The translations under genes and the position numbers were made by a program. From Phascolarctobacterium_A sp902463975 (GTDB lineage Bacteria; Bacillota; Negativicutes; Acidaminococcales; Acidaminococcaceae), in the NCBI RefSeq assembly GCF_902463975.1, contig NZ_CABQHJ010000006.1, positions 27,591 to 91,590 on the forward strand: a DNA stretch of 64,000 nucleotides, given 5' to 3'. A model generated the notes under the pieces. The model searched no databases and had not been told where the DNA came from. It was given only the letters and a program-made list of their open reading frames with translations. This document shows positions 43,040 through 51,403 of the stretch, one piece after another. The number at the start of each line of letters is the position of its first letter. The first letter of the stretch is position 1.

Positions 43040-44596
43040 TTAAATAATCTTAGTGGTCCAGTCCTCGATGTTCCAAACCTTATCTACCCAGTCCTCGTAG
43101 AATTCCGGTTCATGGGAAACAAGCAGAACGCTGCCCTTGAATTCCTTCAGTGCACGCTTCAGCTCGTCTTTGGCGTCAACATCAAGATGGTTAGTAGGCT
43201 CGTCCAGTACCAGCCAGTTGACATCCTTCAGCATCAGTTTGCACAGGCGCACCTTGGCAGCCTCACCGCCGCTGAGTACGAAAACCTTACTGGTGATGTG
43301 CTCATTAGTCAGACCGCAGCCTGCAAGTGCAGCACGCACCTCGTAGTTGGTCAGGCCGGGATATTCGTTCCAAACATCATCGAGAGCAGTATTCTCGTTC
43401 TTTTCGCGTTCCTCCTGCTCAAAATAGCCGGGCTCCAGGAATTCACCCAGCTCAACCTTGCCGCTGACAGGCGGAATGATACCTAAAATGGTTTTCAGCA
43501 GGGTGGTTTTACCTAAGCCGTTGACACCGCGGATAGCGATTTTTTGTCCGCGCTCCAGATTAAAGGTAACAGGACGGGTGAGCGGGCTGTCATAGCCAAG
43601 CACCAAATCCTTTGCTTCTACGATGAAGCGGCTGGGAGTACGTGCTTCGGTGAATTTGAAGGTCGGCTTCAGCTTTTCACGCGGCTTTTCAATCATTTCC
43701 ATCTTATCGAGCTTGCGTTGGCGGCTTTTTGCCATATTGGTGGTAGCAACGCGCGCCTTGTTGCGGGCGATGAAGTCCTCCAGCTTAGCAACCTCCTGCT
43801 GCTGGCGTTCGTAGGCTGCTGCCTTCTGGGATTGATAGATGGCGTACATTTCCTGGAATTTATCGTAGTCACCGCTGTAACGGGTAAGCTCGCAGTTTTC
43901 CAGATGATAGATAACATTGACAACCTTGTTGAGGAAGGGAATATCATGGGAAATCAAAATAAAGGCATGCTCATAGTTCTGCAGAAATTTGGTGAGCCAT
44001 TCGATATGTTCAACGTCCAGATAGTTGGTAGGCTCGTCCAGCAGCAGAATTTGGGAGTTCTGCAGGAGCAGCTTAGTAAGCAGAACCTTGCTGCGCTGAC
44101 CGCCGGAAAGCTCGCTGACGTCTTTATCAAGACCGATGCTGCCAAGACCGAGGCCGTTGGCAAATTCTTCGATTTTGCTGTCCAGGGAATAGAAACCGCT
44201 GTGCTCCAGCTCGGATTGGATTTCACCGACGGTATTCATCATTTTATCAAGCTCTTCGGGAGAAGCATCGCCCATTTTATCGTACAGCTCCAGCATCTGC
44301 TGCTCCATAGCATACATGCCGTCGAAGGCAGTGCGCAGAACCTCGCGGATAGTCATGCCCTTTTCCAGAGTGCTTTGCTGGTCCAGATAACCGACTGTGA
44401 CCTTGCCGGGCCATTCAACCTTGCCTTCGTCAGGCAGTACGTGACCGGTTACGATATTCAAAAAGGTGGATTTGCCTTCACCGTTAGCGCCGACAAGACC
44501 GACGTGCTCACCGCGCAGGAGCTTAAAGGAAACGTTTTCTAAAATTTGGCGGCCGCCAAAGGAGTGGGAAACATTGGTGACATTTAAGTAGCTCAT
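43040..44596 (-). CDS. ABC-F family ATPase
   Basis: The 518-residue protein has two ATPase domains with no membrane segments: Walker A GANGEGKST and GVNGLGKTT, signatures LSGGQRSK and LSGGEAAK, Walker B LLLDEPTNYLD and LVLDEPTNHLD. A linker rich in Arg/Lys and Gln (about 240-310) lies between them. ABC-F proteins bind the ribosome E site and modulate translation or relieve antibiotic stalling. It is closer to the YbiT/YkpA housekeeping type than to known resistance types, as far as I can judge. Confidence 0.88.
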   Translation of the reverse strand: MSYLNVTNVSHSFGGRQILENVSFKLLRGEHVGLVGANGEGKSTFLNIVTGHVLPDEGKVEWPGKVTVGYLDQQSTLEKGMTIREVLRTAFDGMYAMEQQMLELYDKMGDASPEELDKMMNTVGEIQSELEHSGFYSLDSKIEEFANGLGLGSIGLDKDVSELSGGQRSKVLLTKLLLQNSQILLLDEPTNYLDVEHIEWLTKFLQNYEHAFILISHDIPFLNKVVNVIYHLENCELTRYSGDYDKFQEMYAIYQSQKAAAYERQQQEVAKLEDFIARNKARVATTNMAKSRQRKLDKMEMIEKPREKLKPTFKFTEARTPSRFIVEAKDLVLGYDSPLTRPVTFNLERGQKIAIRGVNGLGKTTLLKTILGIIPPVSGKVELGEFLEPGYFEQEEREKNENTALDDVWNEYPGLTNYEVRAALAGCGLTNEHITSKVFVLSGGEAAKVRLCKLMLKDVNWLVLDEPTNHLDVDAKDELKRALKEFKGSVLLVSHEPEFYEDWVDKVWNIEDWTTKII

Positions 44597-44623
44597 AAAA
44601 ACCTCGCTTTATTAGTTTAGTTT

Positions 44624-44632
44624 TGGTATAAT
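44624..44632 (+). promoter_or_regulatory. Extended -10 promoter of the toxin gene
   Basis: TGGTATAAT fits the extended -10 pattern. Transcription would begin near 44639 and give a 42-base leader. CCTC at 44661 can pair with GAGG of the ribosome site. Confidence 0.5.
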
Positions 44633-44680
44633 GATAATGGTCTGACGAACGTTGGCTGCCCCTCAAGGGAGGTGGGAGCT

Positions 44681-44758
44681 ATGCGGGTGTACGAAGCCTT
44701 AAGTCTTATGATTGCTTTCGGCATTCTTGTTGCGACCATTATCTTGGCTTGTAAGTAA
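44681..44758 (+). CDS. Holin-like type I toxin peptide (25 aa)
   Basis: The frame starts MRVYEALSLMIAFGILVATI and ends in LACK after five more residues. The MxVYEALxLMIxFG start is the signature of the putative holin-like toxin family (PF16935), small membrane peptides of type I toxin-antitoxin systems. One helix would span the membrane. GGGAGG lies about 10 bases before the ATG and is partly masked by an upstream CCTC. A strong convergent promoter on the minus strand makes an RNA against its 3' side. Confidence 0.75.
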   Translation: MRVYEALSLMIAFGILVATIILACK

Positions 44759-44762
44759 CATT

Positions 44763-44806
44763 ACAGAAAAGAAAAAGACCGACATATGACCGCCAGCCTT
44801 TTCTTC
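44763..44806. terminator. Shared terminator of toxin and antitoxin RNAs
   Basis: AGAAAAG and CTTTTCT close an imperfect stem. On the plus strand it ends TTTTCTTC; on the minus strand it ends TTTTTCTTTTC. Convergent transcripts would both stop here. Confidence 0.45.
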
Positions 44807-44859
44807 AATAAAACAATTTTTATGGGAAGAGCTGACGGAACCACTCGTCAGACCAACCT
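44765..44859 (-). ncRNA. Predicted antitoxin RNA
   Basis: A minus-strand promoter starts an RNA near 44859 that runs to the shared terminator, about 95 bases. Its 5' part can fold with CTGACG and CGTCAG as arms. The CGTCAG arm is complementary to CTGACG in the toxin leader (44642-44647), and the 3' part is antisense to the toxin mRNA tail. Ends are approximate. Confidence 0.55.
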
Positions 44860-44865
44860 ACATAT

Positions 44866-44894
44866 ATTATAACAATCAACAATGCTTTCGTCAA
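44866..44894 (-). promoter_or_regulatory. Antitoxin RNA promoter
   Basis: On the minus strand TTGACG (44894-44889) and TATAAT (44871-44866) are exactly 17 bases apart, one of the best promoters in the window, with no coding frame after it. Confidence 0.7.
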
Positions 44895-44915
44895 CGATAG
44901 AGGAGGAAAATAATT

Positions 44916-45380
44916 ATGCTGCAAGGAAATAAAAAAGATATTGAAAAACTGCTGCCGTATGTAAGTGAGCGTTTGCAAAAAGCACTGGCTTACGTTGCTG
45001 CGACTGATTTCAGCAAGGTAGAAAACGGTGAATATGAAATTGACGGACGTAATGTTTTCGCCCGCGTCAATACATATGATACCGAGCCTAAGGCTGAACG
45101 CCGTCCGGAAAAGCATAACGATTATATTGATGTACAGTTTGTTGCTCGCGGTGAGGAAGCAATTTGGTATACACCGCTGACAGCTGATTGTGTAGAAACA
45201 GAAAATAAAGCAGAAAAAGAGGACGTAATTTTTTACGCTGACCCGCAGGAGAAGAATTGCGCAGTATTAAATTCCGGTGATTTTGCAATTTTTTTCCCGT
45301 GGGAATTACACAGACCTAATTGTTCTGTAGAAAAAATCGCCAGCAACGTACAAAAAATCGTAGTTAAGGTGAAAGCCTGA
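44916..45380 (+). CDS. YhcH/YjgK/YiaL family protein
   Basis: The 154-residue protein has the cupin-like family pattern: FARVNTYDTEPKAERRPEKHNDYIDVQFVARGEE, DVIFYADP, and the metal-binding FAIFFPWELHRPN with the last histidine. KHNDYID and PWELHRP are the most conserved blocks. Relatives act on sugars such as sialic acid derivatives or sit in biofilm operons. AGAGGAGG precedes the ATG. Confidence 0.88.
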   Translation: MLQGNKKDIEKLLPYVSERLQKALAYVAATDFSKVENGEYEIDGRNVFARVNTYDTEPKAERRPEKHNDYIDVQFVARGEEAIWYTPLTADCVETENKAEKEDVIFYADPQEKNCAVLNSGDFAIFFPWELHRPNCSVEKIASNVQKIVVKVKA

Positions 45381-45479
45381 AATACGCATGGTTGAGCGGT
45401 TTTTACTGCTTGAATAAAGCGGCGCAATGACCTTGAAAAACTTTTTCTGAAAAAATCATAAAAAAGTTCAAAAAAAGTG

Positions 45480-45508
45480 TTGACAAAAGAGTGTAGACTT
45501 AGTATAAT
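45480..45508 (+). promoter_or_regulatory. Promoter of the tRNA operon
   Basis: TTGACA at 45480 and TATAAT at 45503 are 17 bases apart, a consensus-grade stable-RNA promoter. An inverted repeat GTGATGTT/AACATCAC (45516-45542) fills the leader. Confidence 0.8.
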
Positions 45509-45549
45509 AACACTCGTGATGTTGAGCAACACAAAACATCACAAAATAT

Positions 45550-45625
45550 TCCCCGATAGTTCAGCCGGTAGAACACCTGACTGTTAATCAGGGCGTCGTA
45601 GGTTCGAGTCCTACTCGGGGAGCCA
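45550..45625 (+). tRNA. tRNA-Asn (GTT)
   Basis: Acceptor arms TCCCCGA/TCGGGGA, anticodon loop CTGTTAA with GTT, T-loop GGTTCGAGTCC and encoded CCA. Confidence 0.95.
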
Positions 45626-45628
45626 CCT

Positions 45629-45703
45629 GGCCGGTTGGTCAAGCGGTTAAGACACCGCCCTTTCACGGCGGTATCGGGGGTTCGATTCCCCCACCGGTCA
45701 CCA
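45629..45703 (+). tRNA. tRNA-Glu (TTC)
   Basis: Acceptor arms GGCCGGT/ACCGGTC (one G-U), anticodon loop CTTTCAC with TTC, T-loop GGTTCGATTCC and encoded CCA. It begins 3 bases after tRNA-Asn. Confidence 0.95.
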
Positions 45704-45708
45704 AATAC

Positions 45709-45784
45709 GGGCGCTTAGCTCAGCTGGGAGAGCGTCTGCCTTACAAGCAGAATGTCAGCGGTTCGATCCCGTTAGCGCCCACCA
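45709..45784 (+). tRNA. tRNA-Val (TAC)
   Basis: Acceptor arms GGGCGCT/AGCGCCC, anticodon loop CTTACAA with TAC, T-loop GGTTCGATCCC and encoded CCA. Confidence 0.95.
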
Positions 45785-45793
45785 CGTAAATTC

Positions 45794-45823
45794 AGCACTT
45801 CATGTAAATGGAGTGCTTTTTTT
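45794..45823 (+). terminator. Terminator of the tRNA operon
   Basis: AGCACTTCAT pairs with ATGGAGTGCT and is followed by TTTTTTT. Confidence 0.88.
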
Positions 45824-46215
45824 CGTTATGTAGCTAAATTGCTGTCTGCCAATTAGCAGACATTAGCTGCGTATAGTTTTATTATAATCGATAACAGGAT
45901 GCGAAGCTGAGGTATATGCTTGCGCATCCTGTTTTACTTTGGAGAGTTTGCAAAGCTTGCCGGAGGGCTTTAATTTAGTAATCGATTTAACCGAATTTTT
46001 GCTACTGCGCTTCGATTTGTATTTTTTTCTGCATTTTTTCCGGACAAATTTTTTCTAGACAGTGAATTTGGCTGTTTTGACCATAAATTTTCCAGTCTCA
46101 CTATAAATTTTCCTGAAAATATTATATAATAAGAAGAATGCTGTTAAAAGGCATTTTTAAGTGCACTGTATTGCAAAATATTTGCAAATTGTAGGCGTAT
46201 ATTTTCATTAAGCGC
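45824..46215. other. Structured intergenic region before suf
   Basis: No gene is seen. It holds two perfect inverted repeats: TGTCTGC/GCAGACA (45843-45862) and AACAGGATGCG/CGCATCCTGTT (45893-45933), the second followed by TTTTAC like a terminator. A TATAAT lies at 45883. The rest is AT-rich. Confidence 0.5.
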
Positions 46216-46244
46216 TTGCATAGTGCGAGAAATAATTTTATAAT
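46216..46244 (+). promoter_or_regulatory. Promoter of the suf operon
   Basis: TTGCAT at 46216 and TATAAT at 46239 are 17 bases apart. The leader is about 75 bases. No clear IscR or Fur site is seen. Confidence 0.65.
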
Positions 46245-46327
46245 AGGGTATGGAATTCATACTAGAAATGTGGGAATTAAAATTTTGAGAAGCAGTTCTT
46301 CCGGATTGCTTCGATTGGAGGATAAAA

Positions 46328-47080
46328 ATGGCAGAGAATTTATTAGAGGTAAGAAATCTCGTAGTCAATGTAGAGGACAAAGAGATTCTGCATAATATTA
46401 ATCTTGATATTAAGCCGGGTGAAACTCATGTGCTTATGGGACCTAACGGTGCAGGCAAATCCACCTTGGGTTATGCGCTGATGGGTAATCCCAAATATAC
46501 CGTAAAGGGTGGCAGCATTAATTTTGCCGGCGAAGACATTACCAAACTTGCCGTAGATAAACGCGCTAAGGCAGGTCTGTTCCTTTCCTTCCAGAATCCG
46601 CTGGAGGTTCCCGGCATCAGCCTGAGCAGCTTTTTGAAAACTGCTTTGGAGCAGCAGCGCGGTGTACGCATCAAGGCTTGGGATTTCCGTAAGGAGCTGC
46701 GTCAGGCAATGGCCTTGCTGCAGATGGACAGCAAATATGCCGAGCGTGACCTGAACACCGGCTTCAGCGGCGGCGAAAAGAAGAAGGCAGAAATTCTGCA
46801 GCTTTTGATGCTGAACCCCAAGCTGGCTATTCTGGACGAAACAGACAGCGGTTTGGACGTAGATGCGGTGAAGATTGTTTCTCAGGGTATCAAAACCTTC
46901 CAGGAGCATCGTCAGGGCGCATTGCTGATTATTACACATAATACTAAAATCCTGGATGCACTGCATGTTGACCACACTCATATTCTTGCTCAGGGACAGA
47001 TTATCAAAAATGCAGGTCCGGAGCTGGTTGATGAAGTCAGCAAAAATGGCTTTGAAAAGTTTTTGCAGAATAAGGAATAA
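46328..47080 (+). CDS. sufC: Fe-S assembly ATPase SufC
   Basis: The 250-residue ABC ATPase has Walker A GPNGAGKST, the SufC-specific FLSFQNPLEVPGISLSSFLK, signature GFSGGEKKK and Walker B LAILDETDSGLDVDA. It drives the SufBCD scaffold on which iron-sulfur clusters form. GGAGG precedes the ATG. First gene of a five-gene operon. Confidence 0.96.
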   Translation: MAENLLEVRNLVVNVEDKEILHNINLDIKPGETHVLMGPNGAGKSTLGYALMGNPKYTVKGGSINFAGEDITKLAVDKRAKAGLFLSFQNPLEVPGISLSSFLKTALEQQRGVRIKAWDFRKELRQAMALLQMDSKYAERDLNTGFSGGEKKKAEILQLLMLNPKLAILDETDSGLDVDAVKIVSQGIKTFQEHRQGALLIITHNTKILDALHVDHTHILAQGQIIKNAGPELVDEVSKNGFEKFLQNKE

Positions 47081-47094
47081 CTGGTGGTAAAAAG

Positions 47095-48501
47095 ATGGAA
47101 GAAAAAACCTATGTTGATGATATAGACAGAAGTCTTTACGACTTCCGTAACGAGGATAAGGACGCTTACCGCATTCAGGAAGGCCTGACACGTGAGATTG
47201 TTGAAAAAATTTCCCGTGAAAAGCATGATCCGGAATGGATGCTGGAATTCCGTCTGAAATCCCTGGATATTTATAATAAGCTGCAGGTGCCGAACTGGGG
47301 ACCTTCGATTGATGGTCTGAATATGGATAACATCGTTACCTATGTACGTCCGAATACGAACATGCAGGGCAAATGGGAAGATGTTCCCGAAGATATTAAG
47401 GATACCTTTGATCGTCTGGGTATTCCCCAGGCAGAACAGAGCAGTCTGGCCGGTGTAGGCGCACAATATGATTCCGAGGTTGTCTATCATAATGTGCGTA
47501 AAGAGGTTGAAGAGCAGGGCGTTATTTATACTGATATGGAAAGCGCCTTGAATGGTCCGTATGCAGAAATGGTGCATGAGCATTTCATGAAGCTAGTGCC
47601 GCCTACCGACCATAAATTTGCGGCACTGCATGGCGCAGTGTGGTCCGGCGGCTCCTTTGTTTATGTACCGAAGGGAGTAAGCGTGGCTATTCCGCTGCAA
47701 TCCTACTTCCGCTTAAATGCGAAGGGCGCAGGCCAGTTTGAGCATACGCTGATTATTGTTGACGAGGGCGCAGACCTGCACTTTATCGAAGGCTGCAGTG
47801 CGCCGAAATATAACGTTGCCAACCTGCATGCAGGCTGCGTTGAGCTGTTTATCGGCAAGAATGCTAAGCTGCGTTATTCTACGATTGAAAACTGGTCGAA
47901 GAATATGTATAACCTTAATACCAAGCGTGCCTTGGTTGAAGAGGGCGGTACTATTGAATGGGTTTCCGGCTCCTTCGGTTCCCACGTTTCCTATCTTTAT
48001 CCGATGAGTATTTTGAACGGCACCGGCGCGCACAGTGAATTTACGGGCGTAACCTTTGCCGGTCACAGCCAGAATCTGGATACAGGCTGCAAAGTTGTAC
48101 ACAATGCACCGAAAACCACTAGTATTGTCAATACACGTTCTATTTCCAAGAGCGGCGGCATCAGCACCTTCCGCAGCAGTGTAGTTGTTACCAATAAGGC
48201 TAAGCAGGCCAAATCTTCTGTTTCCTGCCAAAGCCTGATGCTGGATAATATTTCCCGTTCTGATACTATTCCTGCTATTGATGTGCGTACTGCCGATGCG
48301 GATATCGGACATGAGGCAAAAATCGGCCGTATCAGTGACGATGCGGTGTTCTACCTGATGAGCCGCGGTATCAGCGAGGAAGAAGCGAGAGCAATGATTG
48401 TCAGCGGCTTCGCGGATAATGTTTCCAAAGAATTGCCGCTGGAGTACGCTGTTGAGATGAACAACCTTATCCGCCTGGAAATGCAGGGCAGTATAGGTTA
48501 A
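47095..48501 (+). CDS. sufB: Fe-S assembly scaffold SufB
   Basis: The 468-residue protein has the SufB markers GLTREIVEKISREKHDPEWMLEFR, VPKGVSVAIPLQSYFRLN, HFIEGCSAPKY, STIENWS and the C-terminal SRGISEEEARAMIVSGFADNV. The late FRSSVVV and CQSLMLD region holds the cysteine needed for cluster building. It forms the scaffold with SufC and SufD. Confidence 0.96.
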   Translation: MEEKTYVDDIDRSLYDFRNEDKDAYRIQEGLTREIVEKISREKHDPEWMLEFRLKSLDIYNKLQVPNWGPSIDGLNMDNIVTYVRPNTNMQGKWEDVPEDIKDTFDRLGIPQAEQSSLAGVGAQYDSEVVYHNVRKEVEEQGVIYTDMESALNGPYAEMVHEHFMKLVPPTDHKFAALHGAVWSGGSFVYVPKGVSVAIPLQSYFRLNAKGAGQFEHTLIIVDEGADLHFIEGCSAPKYNVANLHAGCVELFIGKNAKLRYSTIENWSKNMYNLNTKRALVEEGGTIEWVSGSFGSHVSYLYPMSILNGTGAHSEFTGVTFAGHSQNLDTGCKVVHNAPKTTSIVNTRSISKSGGISTFRSSVVVTNKAKQAKSSVSCQSLMLDNISRSDTIPAIDVRTADADIGHEAKIGRISDDAVFYLMSRGISEEEARAMIVSGFADNVSKELPLEYAVEMNNLIRLEMQGSIG

Positions 48502-48512
48502 GGAGGAGCAGC

Positions 48513-49616
48513 ATGATAGAAGAATTAGTAATTAATCAGTTGCCTGCTCCAACCTGGAACAGGTTAAAAATGAATGAAACGAGGCTGGCCGGCTTGGAGC
48601 TGCCGCAGGATAGCTGTGAACCGCGTGTAGCCTTGGAAGGCAGCGTTTGCCTGAATAAAAGCAAGGGCAGCAATTGCTGCGGCTGCAGCGAAAAGGCACA
48701 GTGCGCAGTACATGGCACTGATTTTGCCAAAATAGCAGGCGGCGTCGGTGAAGCAATTAGCAGTCTGGGCGAAGGCCAAAAGCTGCGTCTTGTTGCTGAC
48801 GCAGGCAAGAGTGTAGCTGCTGTTACTCTGCGTTATGCCGATAATACAAGCTGCTATAATCAGATTGAAATCGAAGCTAAGCCCGGCAGTGATGTTACTG
48901 TGCTGATGACCTATATTTCTACAGCCCAGGCTAAAGGTCAGGCAAGCATTCAGACTAAGATAGACGTAGCTGCCGGTGCTAAGGTTAAGCTGGTGCAGGT
49001 GCAACTTTTAGGCAGAGACTTCCTGCATATCAACGACGTTGGCAGTGAGCTTGGCGATAATGCTGCCTTTGAGCTTTTGCAAATTCAGTTGGGTGCAGAT
49101 AAAATTTACAACGGCGCACGCACGGAGCTTCTTGGTGAAAGCAGTGATTTCAAGGCTGCGATTGGCTACTACGGCCGCCATGGTCAGACTGTGGACATGA
49201 ACTTTATTGCCAACCATTACGGCAAAAAGACTACCTGCGAAATGACTGCAGACGGCGTGCTGCAGGGTGGTGCCAAGAAGATTTACCGTGGCACGATTGA
49301 TTTCAAAAACGGCAGTGCCGGTGCGATTGGCGATGAAAAGGAAACAGTATTGCTGTTGAGCGACGACGTGGTCAACCAGACGATTCCGCTGATTCTGTGC
49401 AGCGAGGAGGACGTGCAGGGCAACCATGGTGCCAGCATCGGCAAGCTTGATGACGAATTATTATTCTACCTGTGCAGCCGCGGCTTCAGTGAGCAGGAGG
49501 CTGTTGATATGATGGCCAAGGCGAAGATTGATGCCCTGTGCCGCAAGATTGATGACGAGGATACTGTACAATTGGTACAGCGTTATCTGGAAGGAGTGAT
49601 GGCAGATGGTGAATGA
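48513..49616 (+). CDS. sufD: Fe-S assembly protein SufD, with Cys-rich N-terminal segment
   Basis: The 367-residue protein ends in the SufD/SufB core: FIANHYGKKTTCEMTADGVL, KIYRGTIDFKNGSAGAIGDEKETVLLL, and CSRGFSEQEAVDMM. The N-terminal 70 residues are unusual. They contain C35, C46, C55, C56, C58, C64 and H67, with the block CCGC-x5-C. That could bind metal or a cluster. AAGGAGGAGC precedes the start. It overlaps sufS by 11 bases. Confidence 0.9.
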   Translation: MIEELVINQLPAPTWNRLKMNETRLAGLELPQDSCEPRVALEGSVCLNKSKGSNCCGCSEKAQCAVHGTDFAKIAGGVGEAISSLGEGQKLRLVADAGKSVAAVTLRYADNTSCYNQIEIEAKPGSDVTVLMTYISTAQAKGQASIQTKIDVAAGAKVKLVQVQLLGRDFLHINDVGSELGDNAAFELLQIQLGADKIYNGARTELLGESSDFKAAIGYYGRHGQTVDMNFIANHYGKKTTCEMTADGVLQGGAKKIYRGTIDFKNGSAGAIGDEKETVLLLSDDVVNQTIPLILCSEEDVQGNHGASIGKLDDELLFYLCSRGFSEQEAVDMMAKAKIDALCRKIDDEDTVQLVQRYLEGVMADGE

Positions 49617-50841
49617 TAAGGATTTACTGTCCTTTGATTATAAAAAGGATTTCCCTTTGCTGGCAGCTAACGATGTTGCTTATTTGGACAACTCTGCTAC
49701 CACACAAAAGCCTGCCTGCGTTATTGAGGCAGAGCGTGATTTTTATCTCAAACACAATGCTAATCCGTTGCGTGGCTTGTATGACCTGGCAATGCAGGCA
49801 ACTGATATTTATGAAGATGCCCGTGTTGCTGTGCAGAAGTTCATCAATGCCAAAAGCGAGCAGGAAATTATTTTCACCCGCAATACTACGGAAAGCCTGA
49901 ATCTGGTGGCATACAGCTATGGCCTGGCTAACCTTAAGCCCGGCGATGAAATCGTTACCACGATTATGGAGCATCACAGCAACATGCTGCCATGGCGCAT
50001 GGTTGCGCAGCAGACCGGTGCTGTAGTAAAGTACATTGAATGTGCTGTTGACGGCAGCATCAGCGATGAGGCTATCGATGCTGCTGTAACCGAAAAAACT
50101 AAAATCGTAGCAATGGCAGAGGTTTCCAACGTTTTGGGACGCTTGAACCCGATTGCTAAGGCTATTGCCGCTGCGCATAAGGTTGGCGCTGTTGCTGTGA
50201 TTGACGCAGCGCAGAGCGCACCGCATATGGCGATTGATGTGCAGAAAATGGATGCTGATTTTCTTGCCTTCAGCGGTCACAAGATGCTCGGACCTATGGG
50301 CATAGGCGTGCTGTACGGCAAGAAGGAGCTGCTGGAGGCTATGCCTCCGTTCCTGAGCGGCGGCGAGATGATTAGCTTTGTAAGTCGTGACGGCCAGGAA
50401 TATGCACCGCTGCCGCATAAGTTTGAAGCAGGTACGGTAAATGCTGCCGGTGCTGCCGGACTGCATGCCGCTATCGAATATATCAACAGCATCGGCTTTG
50501 AGGTAATCGAAGCGCGCGAAGCAGCGCTGACGAAATTAGCTTTTGATGCCATGCAGAAGATTCCCGGTGTGCATATTATCGGCGGCAAGAGTGCAGAGGA
50601 GCACAAGGGTATTCTTACCTTTACGGTAGAAGGCGTGCATCCGCATGATATTGCTGCAATCCTTGATGCTGACGGCGTAAATGTACGTGCTGGCAATCAT
50701 TGCGCTCAACCGCTGCTGGACCACCTTTGCACCGGTGCGACTGCCCGTGCAAGCTTGGCCTTCTATAATTCGGCAGCAGATGTAGAGCGCTTCATCAACA
50801 GCTTATCTACAATAAGGGAGAGAATGGGCTATGGCAGATAA
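49606..50841 (+). CDS. sufS: Cysteine desulfurase SufS
   Basis: The 411-residue PLP enzyme has YLDNSATTQKPACVIEA, TTIMEHHSNMLPW, VIDAAQSAPHM, the PLP lysine in FLAFSGHKMLGPMGIG and the catalytic Cys in RAGNHCAQPLL. It takes sulfur from cysteine for the scaffold. It overlaps both neighbours. Confidence 0.96.
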   Translation: MVNDKDLLSFDYKKDFPLLAANDVAYLDNSATTQKPACVIEAERDFYLKHNANPLRGLYDLAMQATDIYEDARVAVQKFINAKSEQEIIFTRNTTESLNLVAYSYGLANLKPGDEIVTTIMEHHSNMLPWRMVAQQTGAVVKYIECAVDGSISDEAIDAAVTEKTKIVAMAEVSNVLGRLNPIAKAIAAAHKVGAVAVIDAAQSAPHMAIDVQKMDADFLAFSGHKMLGPMGIGVLYGKKELLEAMPPFLSGGEMISFVSRDGQEYAPLPHKFEAGTVNAAGAAGLHAAIEYINSIGFEVIEAREAALTKLAFDAMQKIPGVHIIGGKSAEEHKGILTFTVEGVHPHDIAAILDADGVNVRAGNHCAQPLLDHLCTGATARASLAFYNSAADVERFINSLSTIRERMGYGR

Positions 50842-51262
50842 TAGAGCCTTTTATAATGAAATTTTAATCGACCACAATATGCATCCCGGTCATAAGCATG
50901 ATTTGCCTGACGCAGACGTAGAGATGCGCGGCTACAACCCCAGCTGCGGTGATGATATCACCATGAAGCTGAAGCTTACTGACGGCGTTGTTGTCGACGG
51001 TGCCTTTCAGGGCAGCGGCTGTGCAATCAGCCAGGCAAGTGCTGACATGATGCTGGACCTGGTTATCGGCAAGAGTGAGGAAGAGGCTTTGCGCCTTGCT
51101 GATATTTTCCTGCGCATGATTAAGGGCACTGCCAGCGAGGAAGAGATTGACGAGCTGGAGGAAGCAGGTGTGCTGCAGGATGTATCCCACATGCCGGCGC
51201 GCGTTAAATGCGCCGTGCTTGGCTGGCATACACTGGAGCAGATGCTGGATAAAAAGGCATAA
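50831..51262 (+). CDS. sufU: Sulfur relay/scaffold protein SufU
   Basis: The 143-residue protein has MRGYNPSCGDDI (first Cys and Asp), FQGSGCAISQASADMM (second Cys) and ARVKCAVLGWHTLE (third Cys), the zinc site of SufU. It accepts sulfur from SufS. It replaces SufE/SufA in Firmicutes. Confidence 0.95.
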   Translation: MADNRAFYNEILIDHNMHPGHKHDLPDADVEMRGYNPSCGDDITMKLKLTDGVVVDGAFQGSGCAISQASADMMLDLVIGKSEEEALRLADIFLRMIKGTASEEEIDELEEAGVLQDVSHMPARVKCAVLGWHTLEQMLDKKA

Positions 51263-51403
51263 GTTAATTAACGGGCAGCTTTCGCACAGGCGGAGGCTGC
51301 CTTTTAATATATGCAGGTACAAAATAAAGTTATCGGCGTTCTTGCCAAAAGCTTGTTTTTGCTGTTAAATAAGAGTAGACGTGTTTATGAGGGAGATGAA
51401 GCA

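Noticed and set aside
43544..44542. 332-codon plus-strand frame opposite the ABC-F gene
   Set aside because: The ABC-F protein on the other strand has all ATPase motifs; the plus frame has none.
45521..45530. GTTGAGCAAC as a further Crp/Fnr site
   Set aside because: The half-sites are separated by 2 bases, not 4, and it lies in the tRNA leader inside a larger inverted repeat.
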